A stretch of 10,119 nt of DNA, taken from contig WRGM01000124.1 in the NCBI GenBank assembly GCA_009787175.1, positions 1-10,119 on the forward strand, in the 5' to 3' direction. Shown piece by piece: positions 1 to 6,914 of this stretch; position 1 is the first letter of the stretch; each line of letters begins with the position of its first letter. Below the pieces are notes generated by a model that did not search any database, was not told the origin of the DNA, and worked only from the letters and a program-made list of their open reading frames with translations. This DNA is from Candidatus Bathycorpusculum fermentans. GTDB lineage: Archaea; Thermoproteota; Bathyarchaeia; Bathyarchaeales; Bathycorpusculaceae. A program made the position numbers and the translations under genes.

Positions 1-195
1 TCATCATGCACAAAATAGTCATCGGTTTGATCATAAACTTTTGGTTCTTCAAAAGAGACCTACCATTTCACTTAACTTAGGACACCACCTACAATTAATA
101 GTTTTTCCTAAATCAGCTAAAGAGTGTCTTCTTCCATTTCTAACTTGAAATCATACTATAAACGCTTTTGCTTTATGGCTTGGTAACGCCTGTTT
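1..195 (-). pseudogene. Possible degraded gene fragment running off the left edge, with a CxxC motif
   Basis: No intact ORF is present, but the minus strand reads like protein in two alternating frames. From 150 down to 52 there is a 33-codon open stretch containing RNGRRHSLADLGKTINCRWC, so it holds a CRWC pair. It is preceded by one TGA (153-151) and, above that, 14 more open codons in the same frame. From 59 to the window edge another frame is open and reads FEEPKVYDQTDDYFVHD. Joining the two frames near 50-58 would give one continuous product. No start codon suits either piece. I do not recognise the family; the CxxC and basic residues suggest a zinc-ribbon or DNA-binding fragment, which is only inference. 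It could be a decayed gene, an assembly frameshift, or chance. Confidence 0.3.
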
Positions 196-222
196 TTAGA
201 TGTACGCTGAGAAATGGTGTTT

Positions 223-239
223 CTAAAAATTGAAAAAGG
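223..239 (-). terminator. T-rich terminator after gatE
   Basis: Just beyond the gatE stop codon the minus strand reads two T-runs separated by a few bases (CCTTTTTCAATTTTTAG). No GC stem precedes them. Archaeal RNA polymerase terminates at such oligo-T stretches without a hairpin. Confidence 0.45.
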
Positions 240-249
240 GTGGGGAGTG

Positions 250-2148
250 CTAAAGTTTTTGTTTTAAAATTTTGCTAACAAGATCTGGGGTGGCTTTGCC
301 TCGTACTTCTTTCATTACTATACCCATTAACATGCCAAACGCGTTTTTATTGTTCTGCTCGATTACCTGTTTATTAGCGGTGATAATACCTTCAACAATA
401 GTTTCCAAATCTGCTTCTGTAAGCATTTTCAAACCTAACGCGGTTGTTGCATTTTGAACTGTTTTGTCCTCATTTTTTGTTAGCCAGCTGAAAACTTCGG
501 CTATTGCTTCTTTAGCAAGCGCGCCTGAGCCAACAGCGGCAAATAATGCTTTAATTTGTTCTTCATTGACATTTTCAACAGCAATACCGTCACGTTTGAG
601 TGCTTTCATAGTTTCTGTGAGAAATGCTGCGACAGTGGAAACGGCGATAGTGCTATTTTCTTTAACGATTTCTTCAAACAGACTGGCATATTCAGAGTCT
701 ATAATTTGTTTTGATAGTTTTTCATTTAATGTGTATTGTTTCATTAAGCGTGTAAGTTTCTTCTCAGCTGGCTCTGGTAGATTAGCTTGAACATTTTTGA
801 CAAGTTCTTCTGTTATTGATTGAGCGGGGATATCTGTTTCAGGATACATTCTAGCTGCGCCGGGGCGTGGTCGCATGTAACGTGTTGTGCCGTCATCTTT
901 GGCTGTTCTGGTTTCAGCGGGTATACCTGTAAGGGCTTCTTGTGCACGCTCTATTACTGCTTTAAGGGCGTCTTTACAGTTCTCTTCTATGTCAGCAACA
1001 AATATGACACTATCGTTTTCTGCGGCGTTAACATTTTTACATACTTTTGCTACCTCTTCTGGTGTTATACCGTAATTGGGCATTTCGTCTGTGTGAAATA
1101 TTCCTCCAACTCTGCCCCAAAATTTAGCATAATCAGAGAGTTCTGAGCCAACACGAAAATTAGGCACCAACTCTCTACCTAAAAGACCAGCGAATCCTGC
1201 AAGTTTAACTGCAAAAACCTTATAGTTTTTATCTACAGCTTTCCGTATAACCTTAGATTTAGACTCTCTAAATACCTCCGTAACATCAACAAACTCTGCC
1301 TTCAAGCTATCCCTAGTTACCCCACGACTACATAGTTCCTCTTTTACCTCAAGCAGACCAAGCTGACGCTGCACTTCATATTCAATTACAGTTGAAATAA
1401 GTTCTAATTCCTGAACCCCTTTAATTTCAATTAATGCACCATTTGAAATTGACACATTAAGATCCTGACGAATAACACCTAAACCACGCATAACCCTGCC
1501 CGTATCACGCAAAATCCTGCCAATAACCAAAGCAACATGCTGTGCCTCAAGCGGTGAATAAATCACCGGAGCGGTGGCAACTTCAATTAATGGAATACCC
1601 AGACGATCCACACGATAACGAATAGTTTTACCCTCATCTTCCACACATATCTTACGCGCCGCATCCTCCTCAAGACTCGCCGCCTGCATAGGAATAACTT
1701 TCTCCCCAACTTTTATCCAACCATCTAAGGCAATTATACACGTACGCTGAAAACCCGTAGTATTTGAACCATCAATAACCGTTTTACGCATAACATGCAC
1801 TTCATCAACAGGCTGCATATTCATCATAAGCGACGCCGAAAGAACAACCTTTAACGCATCAAAATTCAACAAATGAGGCGGCTCTTCATCCATTTCAACA
1901 AGACATGAACATTTACTATTTGCCTCATATATGATTTTAACACCCTTTTGGAACTCAAAAAACGCTGCCGGATCAACTTGCCCTAACTCACTTTGCGTAG
2001 GACGAAGACGACGCAAAAAAGCCGTTTCAGGCTCATCTTTAAACAATTCAGGCTGACAATTACAAAACAACTTTGAACTAACATTAAGCTGCTGATGAAT
2101 CTCTAAACCAACTTTTAAACCAATCTTTACATAATCAATACCAGACAT
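250..2148 (-). CDS. gatE: Glu-tRNA(Gln) amidotransferase subunit E
   Basis: GatE is the tRNA-binding kinase/transamidase subunit of archaeal GatDE. It phosphorylates the Glu of mischarged Glu-tRNA(Gln) and amidates it with ammonia supplied by GatD, making Gln-tRNA(Gln) in the cytoplasm. From ATG 2148 the protein has 632 residues, close to the family's usual 610-630. It opens with KIGLKVGLEIHQQLN, the GatB/GatE signature. Cys pairs FCNC and CSC (about residues 29-31 and 80-82) are candidate zinc ligands. LVEMDEEPPHLL follows, then an AspRS-like (GAD) insertion at about 280-400. RPRPGAARMYPETDIP lies near 426-441, and a YqeY-like helical tail occupies about 500-632. The open frame extends upstream to 2211, but 21 extra residues would overlap gatD and lack family similarity. 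ATG 2163 is the other possible start. It lies 4 bases after the gatD stop, so the two are almost certainly cotranscribed and translationally coupled. Confidence 0.95.
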   Translation of the reverse strand: MSGIDYVKIGLKVGLEIHQQLNVSSKLFCNCQPELFKDEPETAFLRRLRPTQSELGQVDPAAFFEFQKGVKIIYEANSKCSCLVEMDEEPPHLLNFDALKVVLSASLMMNMQPVDEVHVMRKTVIDGSNTTGFQRTCIIALDGWIKVGEKVIPMQAASLEEDAARKICVEDEGKTIRYRVDRLGIPLIEVATAPVIYSPLEAQHVALVIGRILRDTGRVMRGLGVIRQDLNVSISNGALIEIKGVQELELISTVIEYEVQRQLGLLEVKEELCSRGVTRDSLKAEFVDVTEVFRESKSKVIRKAVDKNYKVFAVKLAGFAGLLGRELVPNFRVGSELSDYAKFWGRVGGIFHTDEMPNYGITPEEVAKVCKNVNAAENDSVIFVADIEENCKDALKAVIERAQEALTGIPAETRTAKDDGTTRYMRPRPGAARMYPETDIPAQSITEELVKNVQANLPEPAEKKLTRLMKQYTLNEKLSKQIIDSEYASLFEEIVKENSTIAVSTVAAFLTETMKALKRDGIAVENVNEEQIKALFAAVGSGALAKEAIAEVFSWLTKNEDKTVQNATTALGLKMLTEADLETIVEGIITANKQVIEQNNKNAFGMLMGIVMKEVRGKATPDLVSKILKQKL

Positions 2149-2152
2149 TTCA

Positions 2153-3496
2153 CTACGCCCCATAAACAATTTTTTCTTGAGGAAGAGTACATAACGTAAA
2201 TTCCCCCGCAATATCCGTTATCAACAACCGCTTAGCCTCATCTAAATCACTAGCCTGCCCAAGCACCCACATAAGCTTAACAAGACCCGTCTCAGGAAAC
2301 ATGTCCTCAAGCGGGATAACACCCAAATTCAACAAGTCCCTACCTGTATCATAAACATTCATGTTAACCCTACCCCAAATACACTGAGAAGCAAGAGCAA
2401 CAATTACCCCTTTTGCTATAGCATTTTTAATAGCATCAAAACAGACCTTGCTAACATGCCCTAAACCAGAACCTTCCAGCAAAATACCCCTAAAACCTTG
2501 ATTAACATAAAAATCAATAACCGCTGGATCCATACCTGGATAAAATTTAACAAGCGCAACTTTCTCACAAAAATCCGGCTTTAACACCAACTGCCTTGAA
2601 AGATCCCGATGCTTATAATCATCCTGCTGCATGATAATTTCTTGATTTAACACCTTAGCTATTGGAAAACCGTTGATAGATTTGAATGTATCACGACGAC
2701 TTGTATGACATTTACGCGCTTTAACACCTCTATGCACAACAATAACCGAATCAGAGATTGTCTCATGCATAGCTAAACCCACTTCAGCAAAAGGAGCTTC
2801 CCCTGCCGCTTTAACCGCGCCAATTAAATTAGTTGCAGCATCACTACTTGGACGGTCAGATGAACGCTGAGATCCAACAAAAACTACTGGAACTGGCAAA
2901 TTTTGCAACGCAAAACTTAACGCCGCTGCAGTATACCCCATAGTATCTGTACCATGAGCAATTACAACACCATCTACCCCTTGACTTATCCGTTCAGCAA
3001 CTTTTCGAGCAAGTATAGTCCAATTTTTTGGAGTTAAATTTTCACTATAGATACTAAACACAATTTCCGTATCAACACGGGCAACTTCTGAAAGCTCAGG
3101 CACAACACCATAAAGATCACTTGCCGACATAGCTGAGCGAACCGCACCCGTTCTATAGTCAACACGACTTGCAATAGTCCCACCTGTACCCATAATTACA
3201 ATATGAGGCAAAGCAGAATTCTGCTCAGGCAAAGAAGGCGACGCAAACATAGGTTTAGCACCAACACCAATCTTTTCTACAACAACTTTTTCAGAAGCAA
3301 CTATACCCACATTATAGCCGCTTTTCATTTTTATAATAATATTTGCTGCATCTCCCAATTCAGAACGAGGAATTAGGATACCCTCATAGGTTTTACCCTT
3401 ACTGGTAATACGCACAATATCTCCAACTTGACAATTAGCATCTCTAAGCAAACGCAACGCCATATCTTTGTAACCTGAATTTTCAATTTCACTCAT
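2153..3496 (-). CDS. gatD: Glu-tRNA(Gln) amidotransferase subunit D (asparaginase-like)
   Basis: GatD releases ammonia from Gln or Asn and channels it to GatE. Counting from ATG 3496 (447 residues), an N-terminal small barrel domain covers about residues 20-75 (VGDIVRITSKGKTYEGILIP). It is followed by a type-I/II L-asparaginase domain. Both nucleophile motifs are intact: MGTGGTIAS near 102-110 and AHGTDTMGYTA near 180-190, which supplies the Thr-Asp pair. A Lys in KARKCHTSRRDTFKS, near residue 262, aligns with the catalytic Lys of asparaginases. The fused N-terminal domain and the adjacent gatE separate it from a plain asparaginase. A TTG at 3514 is also in frame, but ATG 3496 is preceded by a GAGAAG purine stretch 8 bases upstream and is preferred. 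It is the first gene of the gatDE operon. Confidence 0.95.
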   Translation of the reverse strand: MSEIENSGYKDMALRLLRDANCQVGDIVRITSKGKTYEGILIPRSELGDAANIIIKMKSGYNVGIVASEKVVVEKIGVGAKPMFASPSLPEQNSALPHIVIMGTGGTIASRVDYRTGAVRSAMSASDLYGVVPELSEVARVDTEIVFSIYSENLTPKNWTILARKVAERISQGVDGVVIAHGTDTMGYTAAALSFALQNLPVPVVFVGSQRSSDRPSSDAATNLIGAVKAAGEAPFAEVGLAMHETISDSVIVVHRGVKARKCHTSRRDTFKSINGFPIAKVLNQEIIMQQDDYKHRDLSRQLVLKPDFCEKVALVKFYPGMDPAVIDFYVNQGFRGILLEGSGLGHVSKVCFDAIKNAIAKGVIVALASQCIWGRVNMNVYDTGRDLLNLGVIPLEDMFPETGLVKLMWVLGQASDLDEAKRLLITDIAGEFTLCTLPQEKIVYGA

Positions 3497-3583
3497 ACTT
3501 ATCTTCTCTATCAAATAGTAAACCTAACGCTCTGCCTAAAACGCACGGTTCTATGTTACCTAATGCATACAGTACTAAAAACT

Positions 3584-3596
3584 TTTTTAAATAAAC
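3584..3596 (-). promoter_or_regulatory. TATA-like box for gatDE
   Basis: The minus strand reads TTTATTTAAAAAAG here, about 90 bases before ATG 3496. With the usual archaeal spacing of roughly 25 bases, transcription would start near 3564 and give a leader of about 65 bases. This rests on sequence resemblance only. Confidence 0.4.
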
Positions 3597-3601
3597 CTGC
3601 A

Positions 3602-3627
3602 GAAAAAATTAAAAAAAAGATTTTTTC
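3602..3627. repeat. Inverted repeat of A/T tracts between divergent gatD and ips promoters
   Basis: GAAAAAAT (3602-3609) and ATTTTTTC (3620-3627) are perfect 8-base inverted arms around a 10-base A-rich centre. They lie between the two divergent TATA-like boxes. This could be an operator, a bent-DNA element, or simple AT richness. Confidence 0.35.
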
Positions 3628-3670
3628 CCGTATTTTCTTCTTATATGACTCCCTATTGTTGCGTAGCTTT

Positions 3671-3678
3671 TTTATAAG
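3671..3678 (+). promoter_or_regulatory. TATA-like box for inositol-3-phosphate synthase
   Basis: TTTATAAG lies about 25 bases before position 3700, so transcription would begin just ahead of the AGGTG ribosome-binding site at 3705-3709. The geometry is typical of an archaeal promoter with a very short leader. Confidence 0.5.
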
Positions 3679-3704
3679 GGCTAACACAAATATGCAAGTT
3701 AAGT

Positions 3705-3709
3705 AGGTG
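3705..3709 (+). promoter_or_regulatory. Ribosome-binding site that decides the ips start
   Basis: AGGTG is followed by 6 bases and then GTG at 3716. The GTG inside this motif (3707) is also in frame but has no ribosome-binding site of its own. The start is therefore placed at 3716. Confidence 0.6.
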
Positions 3710-3715
3710 CAAAAA

Positions 3716-4774
3716 GTGCCCAAAATTAAAGTTGCATTAATCGGTGTTGGAAATTGTGCTTCAGCTTTCCTTCAAGGTTTAAGTTATTATGGAAAAACTG
3801 AAAAGGCAGAAGACTTTGTTGGCTTACGAAACCCAACATTGGCAGGTTATGTTCCAAATGACATAGCTGTTGTCGCAGCTTTTGATGTAGATGACCGAAA
3901 AATTGGATTAGATCTCTCAGAAGCAATTTACGCTGAATCAAACAATACACCACAAATTTCACAAGTACCAAAAACAGGTGTTATAGTAAACAAAGGGTCG
4001 CTCCTTGATGGAGTTGGAGAATCAACTAAGCAAATGATTCATGTAAGTAACAAGGCTGAGGTTGACATAGTTAAAATCCTTAAAGAATCAGGAGCTGAAA
4101 TAGTTATAAACTTGCTTCCAAGTGGAGCAGTTAAAGCAACTGAATACTATGCAAAACAAGCCATCGCGGCAAGATGTGCATTTATCAATGCAACACCAAA
4201 CTTTATCGCAAGCGACCCTGCATGGGAAAAACAATTCAAAGAAGCAAACCTACCCCTTGTCGGCGATGATTTAGTAGATCAAATAGGCTCAACAGCATTA
4301 CATAAAACATTACTTAAACTACTCTCTGGCAGTGGAGTAAAAATCACTGAAACTTATCAACTTGACGTCGGCGGCGGCGCAGAATCCGTTGACACTCTCG
4401 AACGCACAAGAGACGCAAAACGTACAATTAAAACAGAAGCAGTCGCTTCAGCGTTACCATATAAAACACAAATTGTCGCAGGCTCAACTGATTATGTTGA
4501 TTTCCTACAAAACAAACGCGACAGCTATTTCTATATTGACGGCGTTTACTTCTGCAATACACCTATTAAAATTGACCTTAAATTCCAAACAGTTGACGCA
4601 CCAAACGCAGGAAGCGTACTTCTAGATGTCGTACGCGCAGTCAAAGTAGCAATAACTAAAAAACAAACAGGTGCAATTGAAACAATTTGCGCCTACGGCT
4701 TTAAACGCCCACCCAAAACGTCTTCAATAGCAACAGCTGAGGAAGACTTTAAACGCTACACAACAAACGCCTAA
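3716..4774 (+). CDS. ino1: myo-inositol-3(1)-phosphate synthase
   Basis: This enzyme uses tightly held NAD to convert D-glucose-6-phosphate to myo-inositol-phosphate in the cytoplasm, the first step to inositol head groups of archaeal phospholipids or to inositol-based solutes. The GTG start at 3716 gives 352 residues, the short archaeal/actinobacterial form rather than the about 500-residue eukaryotic one. A Rossmann glycine motif, ALIGVGNCASAF, is at residues 7-18. INATPNFIASDPAW is near 157-170, and GDDLVDQIGSTALHK near 183-197. LDVGGGAESVDTLERTRDAK lies near 216-235 and carries the conserved substrate-site region, with several Asp and Lys residues. Its promoter diverges from gatDE. It converges on the sugar-phosphate isomerase gene, whose product feeds or drains the same glucose-6-phosphate pool. 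The start is GTG and no truncation is seen. Confidence 0.93.
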   Translation: MPKIKVALIGVGNCASAFLQGLSYYGKTEKAEDFVGLRNPTLAGYVPNDIAVVAAFDVDDRKIGLDLSEAIYAESNNTPQISQVPKTGVIVNKGSLLDGVGESTKQMIHVSNKAEVDIVKILKESGAEIVINLLPSGAVKATEYYAKQAIAARCAFINATPNFIASDPAWEKQFKEANLPLVGDDLVDQIGSTALHKTLLKLLSGSGVKITETYQLDVGGGAESVDTLERTRDAKRTIKTEAVASALPYKTQIVAGSTDYVDFLQNKRDSYFYIDGVYFCNTPIKIDLKFQTVDAPNAGSVLLDVVRAVKVAITKKQTGAIETICAYGFKRPPKTSSIATAEEDFKRYTTNA

Positions 4775-4775
4775 C

Positions 4776-4792
4776 CCTTCTTTTCTCTTTCT
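4776..4792 (+). terminator. Pyrimidine/T-rich terminator after ips
   Basis: A C/T-only stretch (CCCTTCTTTTCTCTTTCT) follows the ips stop codon directly. This is typical of hairpin-independent archaeal termination. Confidence 0.45.
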
Positions 4793-4809
4793 AAAAAAAG
4801 ATATCTTTT
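4793..4809 (-). terminator. T-run and 14-base palindrome between convergent genes, terminator for the isomerase
   Basis: On the minus strand a run of seven T (opposite 4793-4799) lies 18 to 24 bases past the isomerase stop codon. It overlaps the perfect palindrome AAAAGATATCTTTT at 4796-4809. With the T-rich stretch on the other strand it makes a compact bidirectional terminator of about 40 bases. Confidence 0.45.
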
Positions 4810-4816
4810 AAAATAT

Positions 4817-5941
4817 TTAGAACTGTGTTAGAGATGTACCTGTGATTTCTTCTATTTCTTTTATTACCTGCTCTCTTATACAATTCTTTTTCAGCGAACT
4901 TTTCAACTTGTCAATTGTCTGAACCGGCGTAGGATCAGCCCCATGCAGTACAGCTAGATAATTACTCAAAAAATCAGCCACAGCAACAACTGATAACATC
5001 TTTGCAAGATTACACCTACCCTGACTCCATATCTCATAAATACCTGTAACTGACTTTTCTATAAGCTCCTTTGTTATCTCAATACGACTACGTATCTCCA
5101 CAGGTTCATCTTTATCTCGGATAAAAATTGCAGCAAAAACATCTTTCATGTTTTCACTCTTTTCATACCCAACTATTTCATTATGATTCAACTCAGGCAA
5201 ATTATCCCACTTTGACATCATTTTAGCATTCTCATTAATCTGCTGCTTAAGCCGCCTTGCAACACTACTGAAAACACCAAAACCATAAATCATAGGAATG
5301 TGCCCTTCAATATTTACCGCTAATGTCTTTGCCAAACTATCTTTAACTGGAACTTCAATAGCATTTTGCAACTCAATATCCCTTATAAATGGTAATGCTT
5401 CATCAAGTTCATCAGAAACCCTTGATGTTAAACCCATTTTCTCAAGAAAAACCAGCAACGGTATGAGCATGTAGGGTAAAGCTACACGAGGCGGCATACC
5501 TGATGGAACCTGCAAATAGGGAATATCTAGTCGTTTTGCAATCTCCATAAGTGTACCCCCACTTGTTATACAATAAATCATACACCTCTTCTTAATAGCA
5601 TCACGAAGAGCGCTCAGAGTCTCTTCTGTATCACCCGTATAACTGGTTACAAGAACCAACGTTTCTTCGCCAGCATAAGCAGGCAAATGATACTCCCTAT
5701 TAACCTCTACAGGAACATTTACATTATCTTTTGCCCAATCTTTAAGAAGCTCACCACCTATAGCTGAACCACCCATACCTGTAACAATTATGTTACTAGG
5801 CTTAGAATAACTAGTTACCATGCTTCCAGCCAGTTCAGCTGCTTTCAAATAATGCATATGCATGCTAAGACAATAATCTAACATACCCGCTTTATCTACA
5901 GCCTTTATACTTGTATAATCCTCTAGATAATGTTTGTCCAT
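4817..5941 (-). CDS. Bifunctional phosphoglucose/phosphomannose isomerase
   Basis: The enzyme interconverts glucose-6-phosphate or mannose-6-phosphate with fructose-6-phosphate in the cytoplasm. Translation from ATG 5941 gives 374 residues, in the range of the archaeal PGI/PMI family. The first SIS domain has the phosphosugar-binding motif VTGMGGSAIGGELLKDW (about 53-69) and VTSYTGDTEETLSA (about 98-111). PSGMPPRVALPYM (about 146-158) is the PGI/PMI-family signature. NLPELNHNEIVGY (about 247-259) carries the catalytic-type Glu and His. LHGADPTPVQTIDKLKSSL (about 332-350) is the conserved C-terminal signature. A GTG one codon upstream is in frame, but ATG 5941 sits 7 bases after a GAGGT ribosome-binding site (5953-5949). 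It faces ips tail to tail and diverges from the SPOUT gene. Confidence 0.92.
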   Translation of the reverse strand: MDKHYLEDYTSIKAVDKAGMLDYCLSMHMHYLKAAELAGSMVTSYSKPSNIIVTGMGGSAIGGELLKDWAKDNVNVPVEVNREYHLPAYAGEETLVLVTSYTGDTEETLSALRDAIKKRCMIYCITSGGTLMEIAKRLDIPYLQVPSGMPPRVALPYMLIPLLVFLEKMGLTSRVSDELDEALPFIRDIELQNAIEVPVKDSLAKTLAVNIEGHIPMIYGFGVFSSVARRLKQQINENAKMMSKWDNLPELNHNEIVGYEKSENMKDVFAAIFIRDKDEPVEIRSRIEITKELIEKSVTGIYEIWSQGRCNLAKMLSVVAVADFLSNYLAVLHGADPTPVQTIDKLKSSLKKNCIREQVIKEIEEITGTSLTQF

Positions 5942-5965
5942 CACTTAAACCTCAAGGATCCTTCT

Positions 5966-5993
5966 TATTTTTATATCTCATACACCCTTTTAA
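5966..5993. promoter_or_regulatory. Interlocked divergent TATA-like boxes for the isomerase and the SPOUT gene
   Basis: Leftward, the minus strand has TTAAAAG at 5993-5987, predicting a start near 5965 and a leader of about 24 bases that includes GAGGT. Rightward, TTTTTATATC at 5968-5977 predicts a start near 5999, ahead of TTG 6028. The two predicted core promoters overlap completely, so both could not be occupied at once. Positions are inferred from resemblance. Confidence 0.35.
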
Positions 5994-6027
5994 GCTGAAC
6001 GTAATAAACGTGTAGGAATAAGACGGT

Positions 6028-6894
6028 TTGAACAAACATAAACTATCAATAGCTATTCCAGCATCCATAATTTCTGACACACCACATCTACGAGAAAAAA
6101 CCTCCAAAATAGGTTTAATCGCTCGAACAGCTGCAATCTTTAGAGTACACGAAATAATAATTTACCCCGACAATACACATACAAAGCAAACCAAGGAAAT
6201 AGCGCTTATCGCAAAAATATTAAACTACATAGAAACCCCACAGTATCTGAGAAAAAACCTCTACAAGATAGAACCCGACCTACAGTACGCTGGAATACTC
6301 CCGCCACTACGCACACCCCACCACCCAGTCAGCGGCAAAAACCGTGACCTAAAAATCGGCGAATACCGCGAAGGATTAATCTTAAACCAAACAAAAGAAG
6401 GCCTAATAGTCGACATCGGCGTACAAAACACAGCGTTACTACGTGAACGTCAATTCTCTATCGGCGAACGTTTAACTGTACAAGTTATAACAAATGGCGA
6501 CCGCATTGAGGTACAAACTGTTAATCGTGACTATGTACCTACTTATTGGGGTTATCGCGTTAAAATCGAAAACCAAACATTTGGGCACATGTTACAAACT
6601 GAACAATTTGATTTGGTAATTTCAACTGCACGTATCGCTAAAAATTTTACTGATATAGCTAATAAAATTGCAGAACGCTGGAATACTTCTGAACGCATAT
6701 TGATCGCATTTGGAGCACCTTCACGCGGGTTGCATGAAATCGCTAAAGATGAAGGATTGCGCATTGAAAAAATTTCAGATTTTGTGGTTAACACTATTCC
6801 CCAACAAGGAACAGCTACTGTACGAACAGAAGAGGCACTCTTAGCAACTTTAGCAATATTTAACCTAAAAATTTTAACAAAAAAGTCTGATTAG
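6028..6894 (+). CDS. SPOUT-family RNA methyltransferase (MTH1/SPOUT1 type, putative uridine N3)
   Basis: The 288-residue protein matches the COG2106/DUF171 family, trefoil-knot SPOUT methyltransferases with an inserted OB-like domain. Human SPOUT1 (CENP-32) belongs to this family and is reported to act on rRNA uridine. The N-terminal SPOUT half begins KLSIAIPASI and includes RTAAIFRVHEIIIYPD (about 33-48). PDLQYAGILPPLRTPHHP (about 83-100) is the family-typical segment before the OB-like insert at about 110-165. The AdoMet-binding knot is recognisable as AFGAPSRGLHEI (about 227-238) and NTIPQQGTATVRTEEALLA (about 255-273). The start is TTG, preceded by a weak TAGGA 10 bases upstream; no better start exists nearby. 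In several euryarchaea the homologue sits beside rpl3, which is not the case here. A 20-base gap separates it from the downstream membrane protein, so cotranscription is likely. Confidence 0.85.
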   Translation: MNKHKLSIAIPASIISDTPHLREKTSKIGLIARTAAIFRVHEIIIYPDNTHTKQTKEIALIAKILNYIETPQYLRKNLYKIEPDLQYAGILPPLRTPHHPVSGKNRDLKIGEYREGLILNQTKEGLIVDIGVQNTALLRERQFSIGERLTVQVITNGDRIEVQTVNRDYVPTYWGYRVKIENQTFGHMLQTEQFDLVISTARIAKNFTDIANKIAERWNTSERILIAFGAPSRGLHEIAKDEGLRIEKISDFVVNTIPQQGTATVRTEEALLATLAIFNLKILTKKSD

Positions 6895-6908
6895 TTCTGA
6901 TTTTTCTC
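6895..6908 (+). terminator. Weak T-rich stretch between the SPOUT gene and the membrane protease
   Basis: TTCTGATTTTTCTC follows the SPOUT stop codon. It is short and lies only a few bases before the next start, so it may terminate partially or not at all. Confidence 0.2.
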
Positions 6909-6914
6909 ATAAAT

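Noticed and set aside
6..80. Plus-strand short ORF MHKIVIGLII from the left edge
   Set aside because: Only about 24 codons, no ribosome-binding site visible, and it opposes a more protein-like minus-strand reading.
103..113. The 11-mer TTTTCCTAAAT is shared with 10032-10042 and both lie near Cys-motif remnants
   Set aside because: An AT-rich 11-mer can recur by chance in 10 kb, and the surrounding sequences do not align further.
820..1146. Antisense 108-codon ORF inside gatE, and others at 272-457, 464-790 and 887-1075
   Set aside because: They lie opposite a clearly conserved gatE, have no family resemblance and arise from its codon bias.
3726..3971. Minus-strand 81-codon ORF inside ips, and the plus-strand ORF 4362-4625
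   Set aside because: Both overlap the conserved ips frame and their products are low-complexity shadows.
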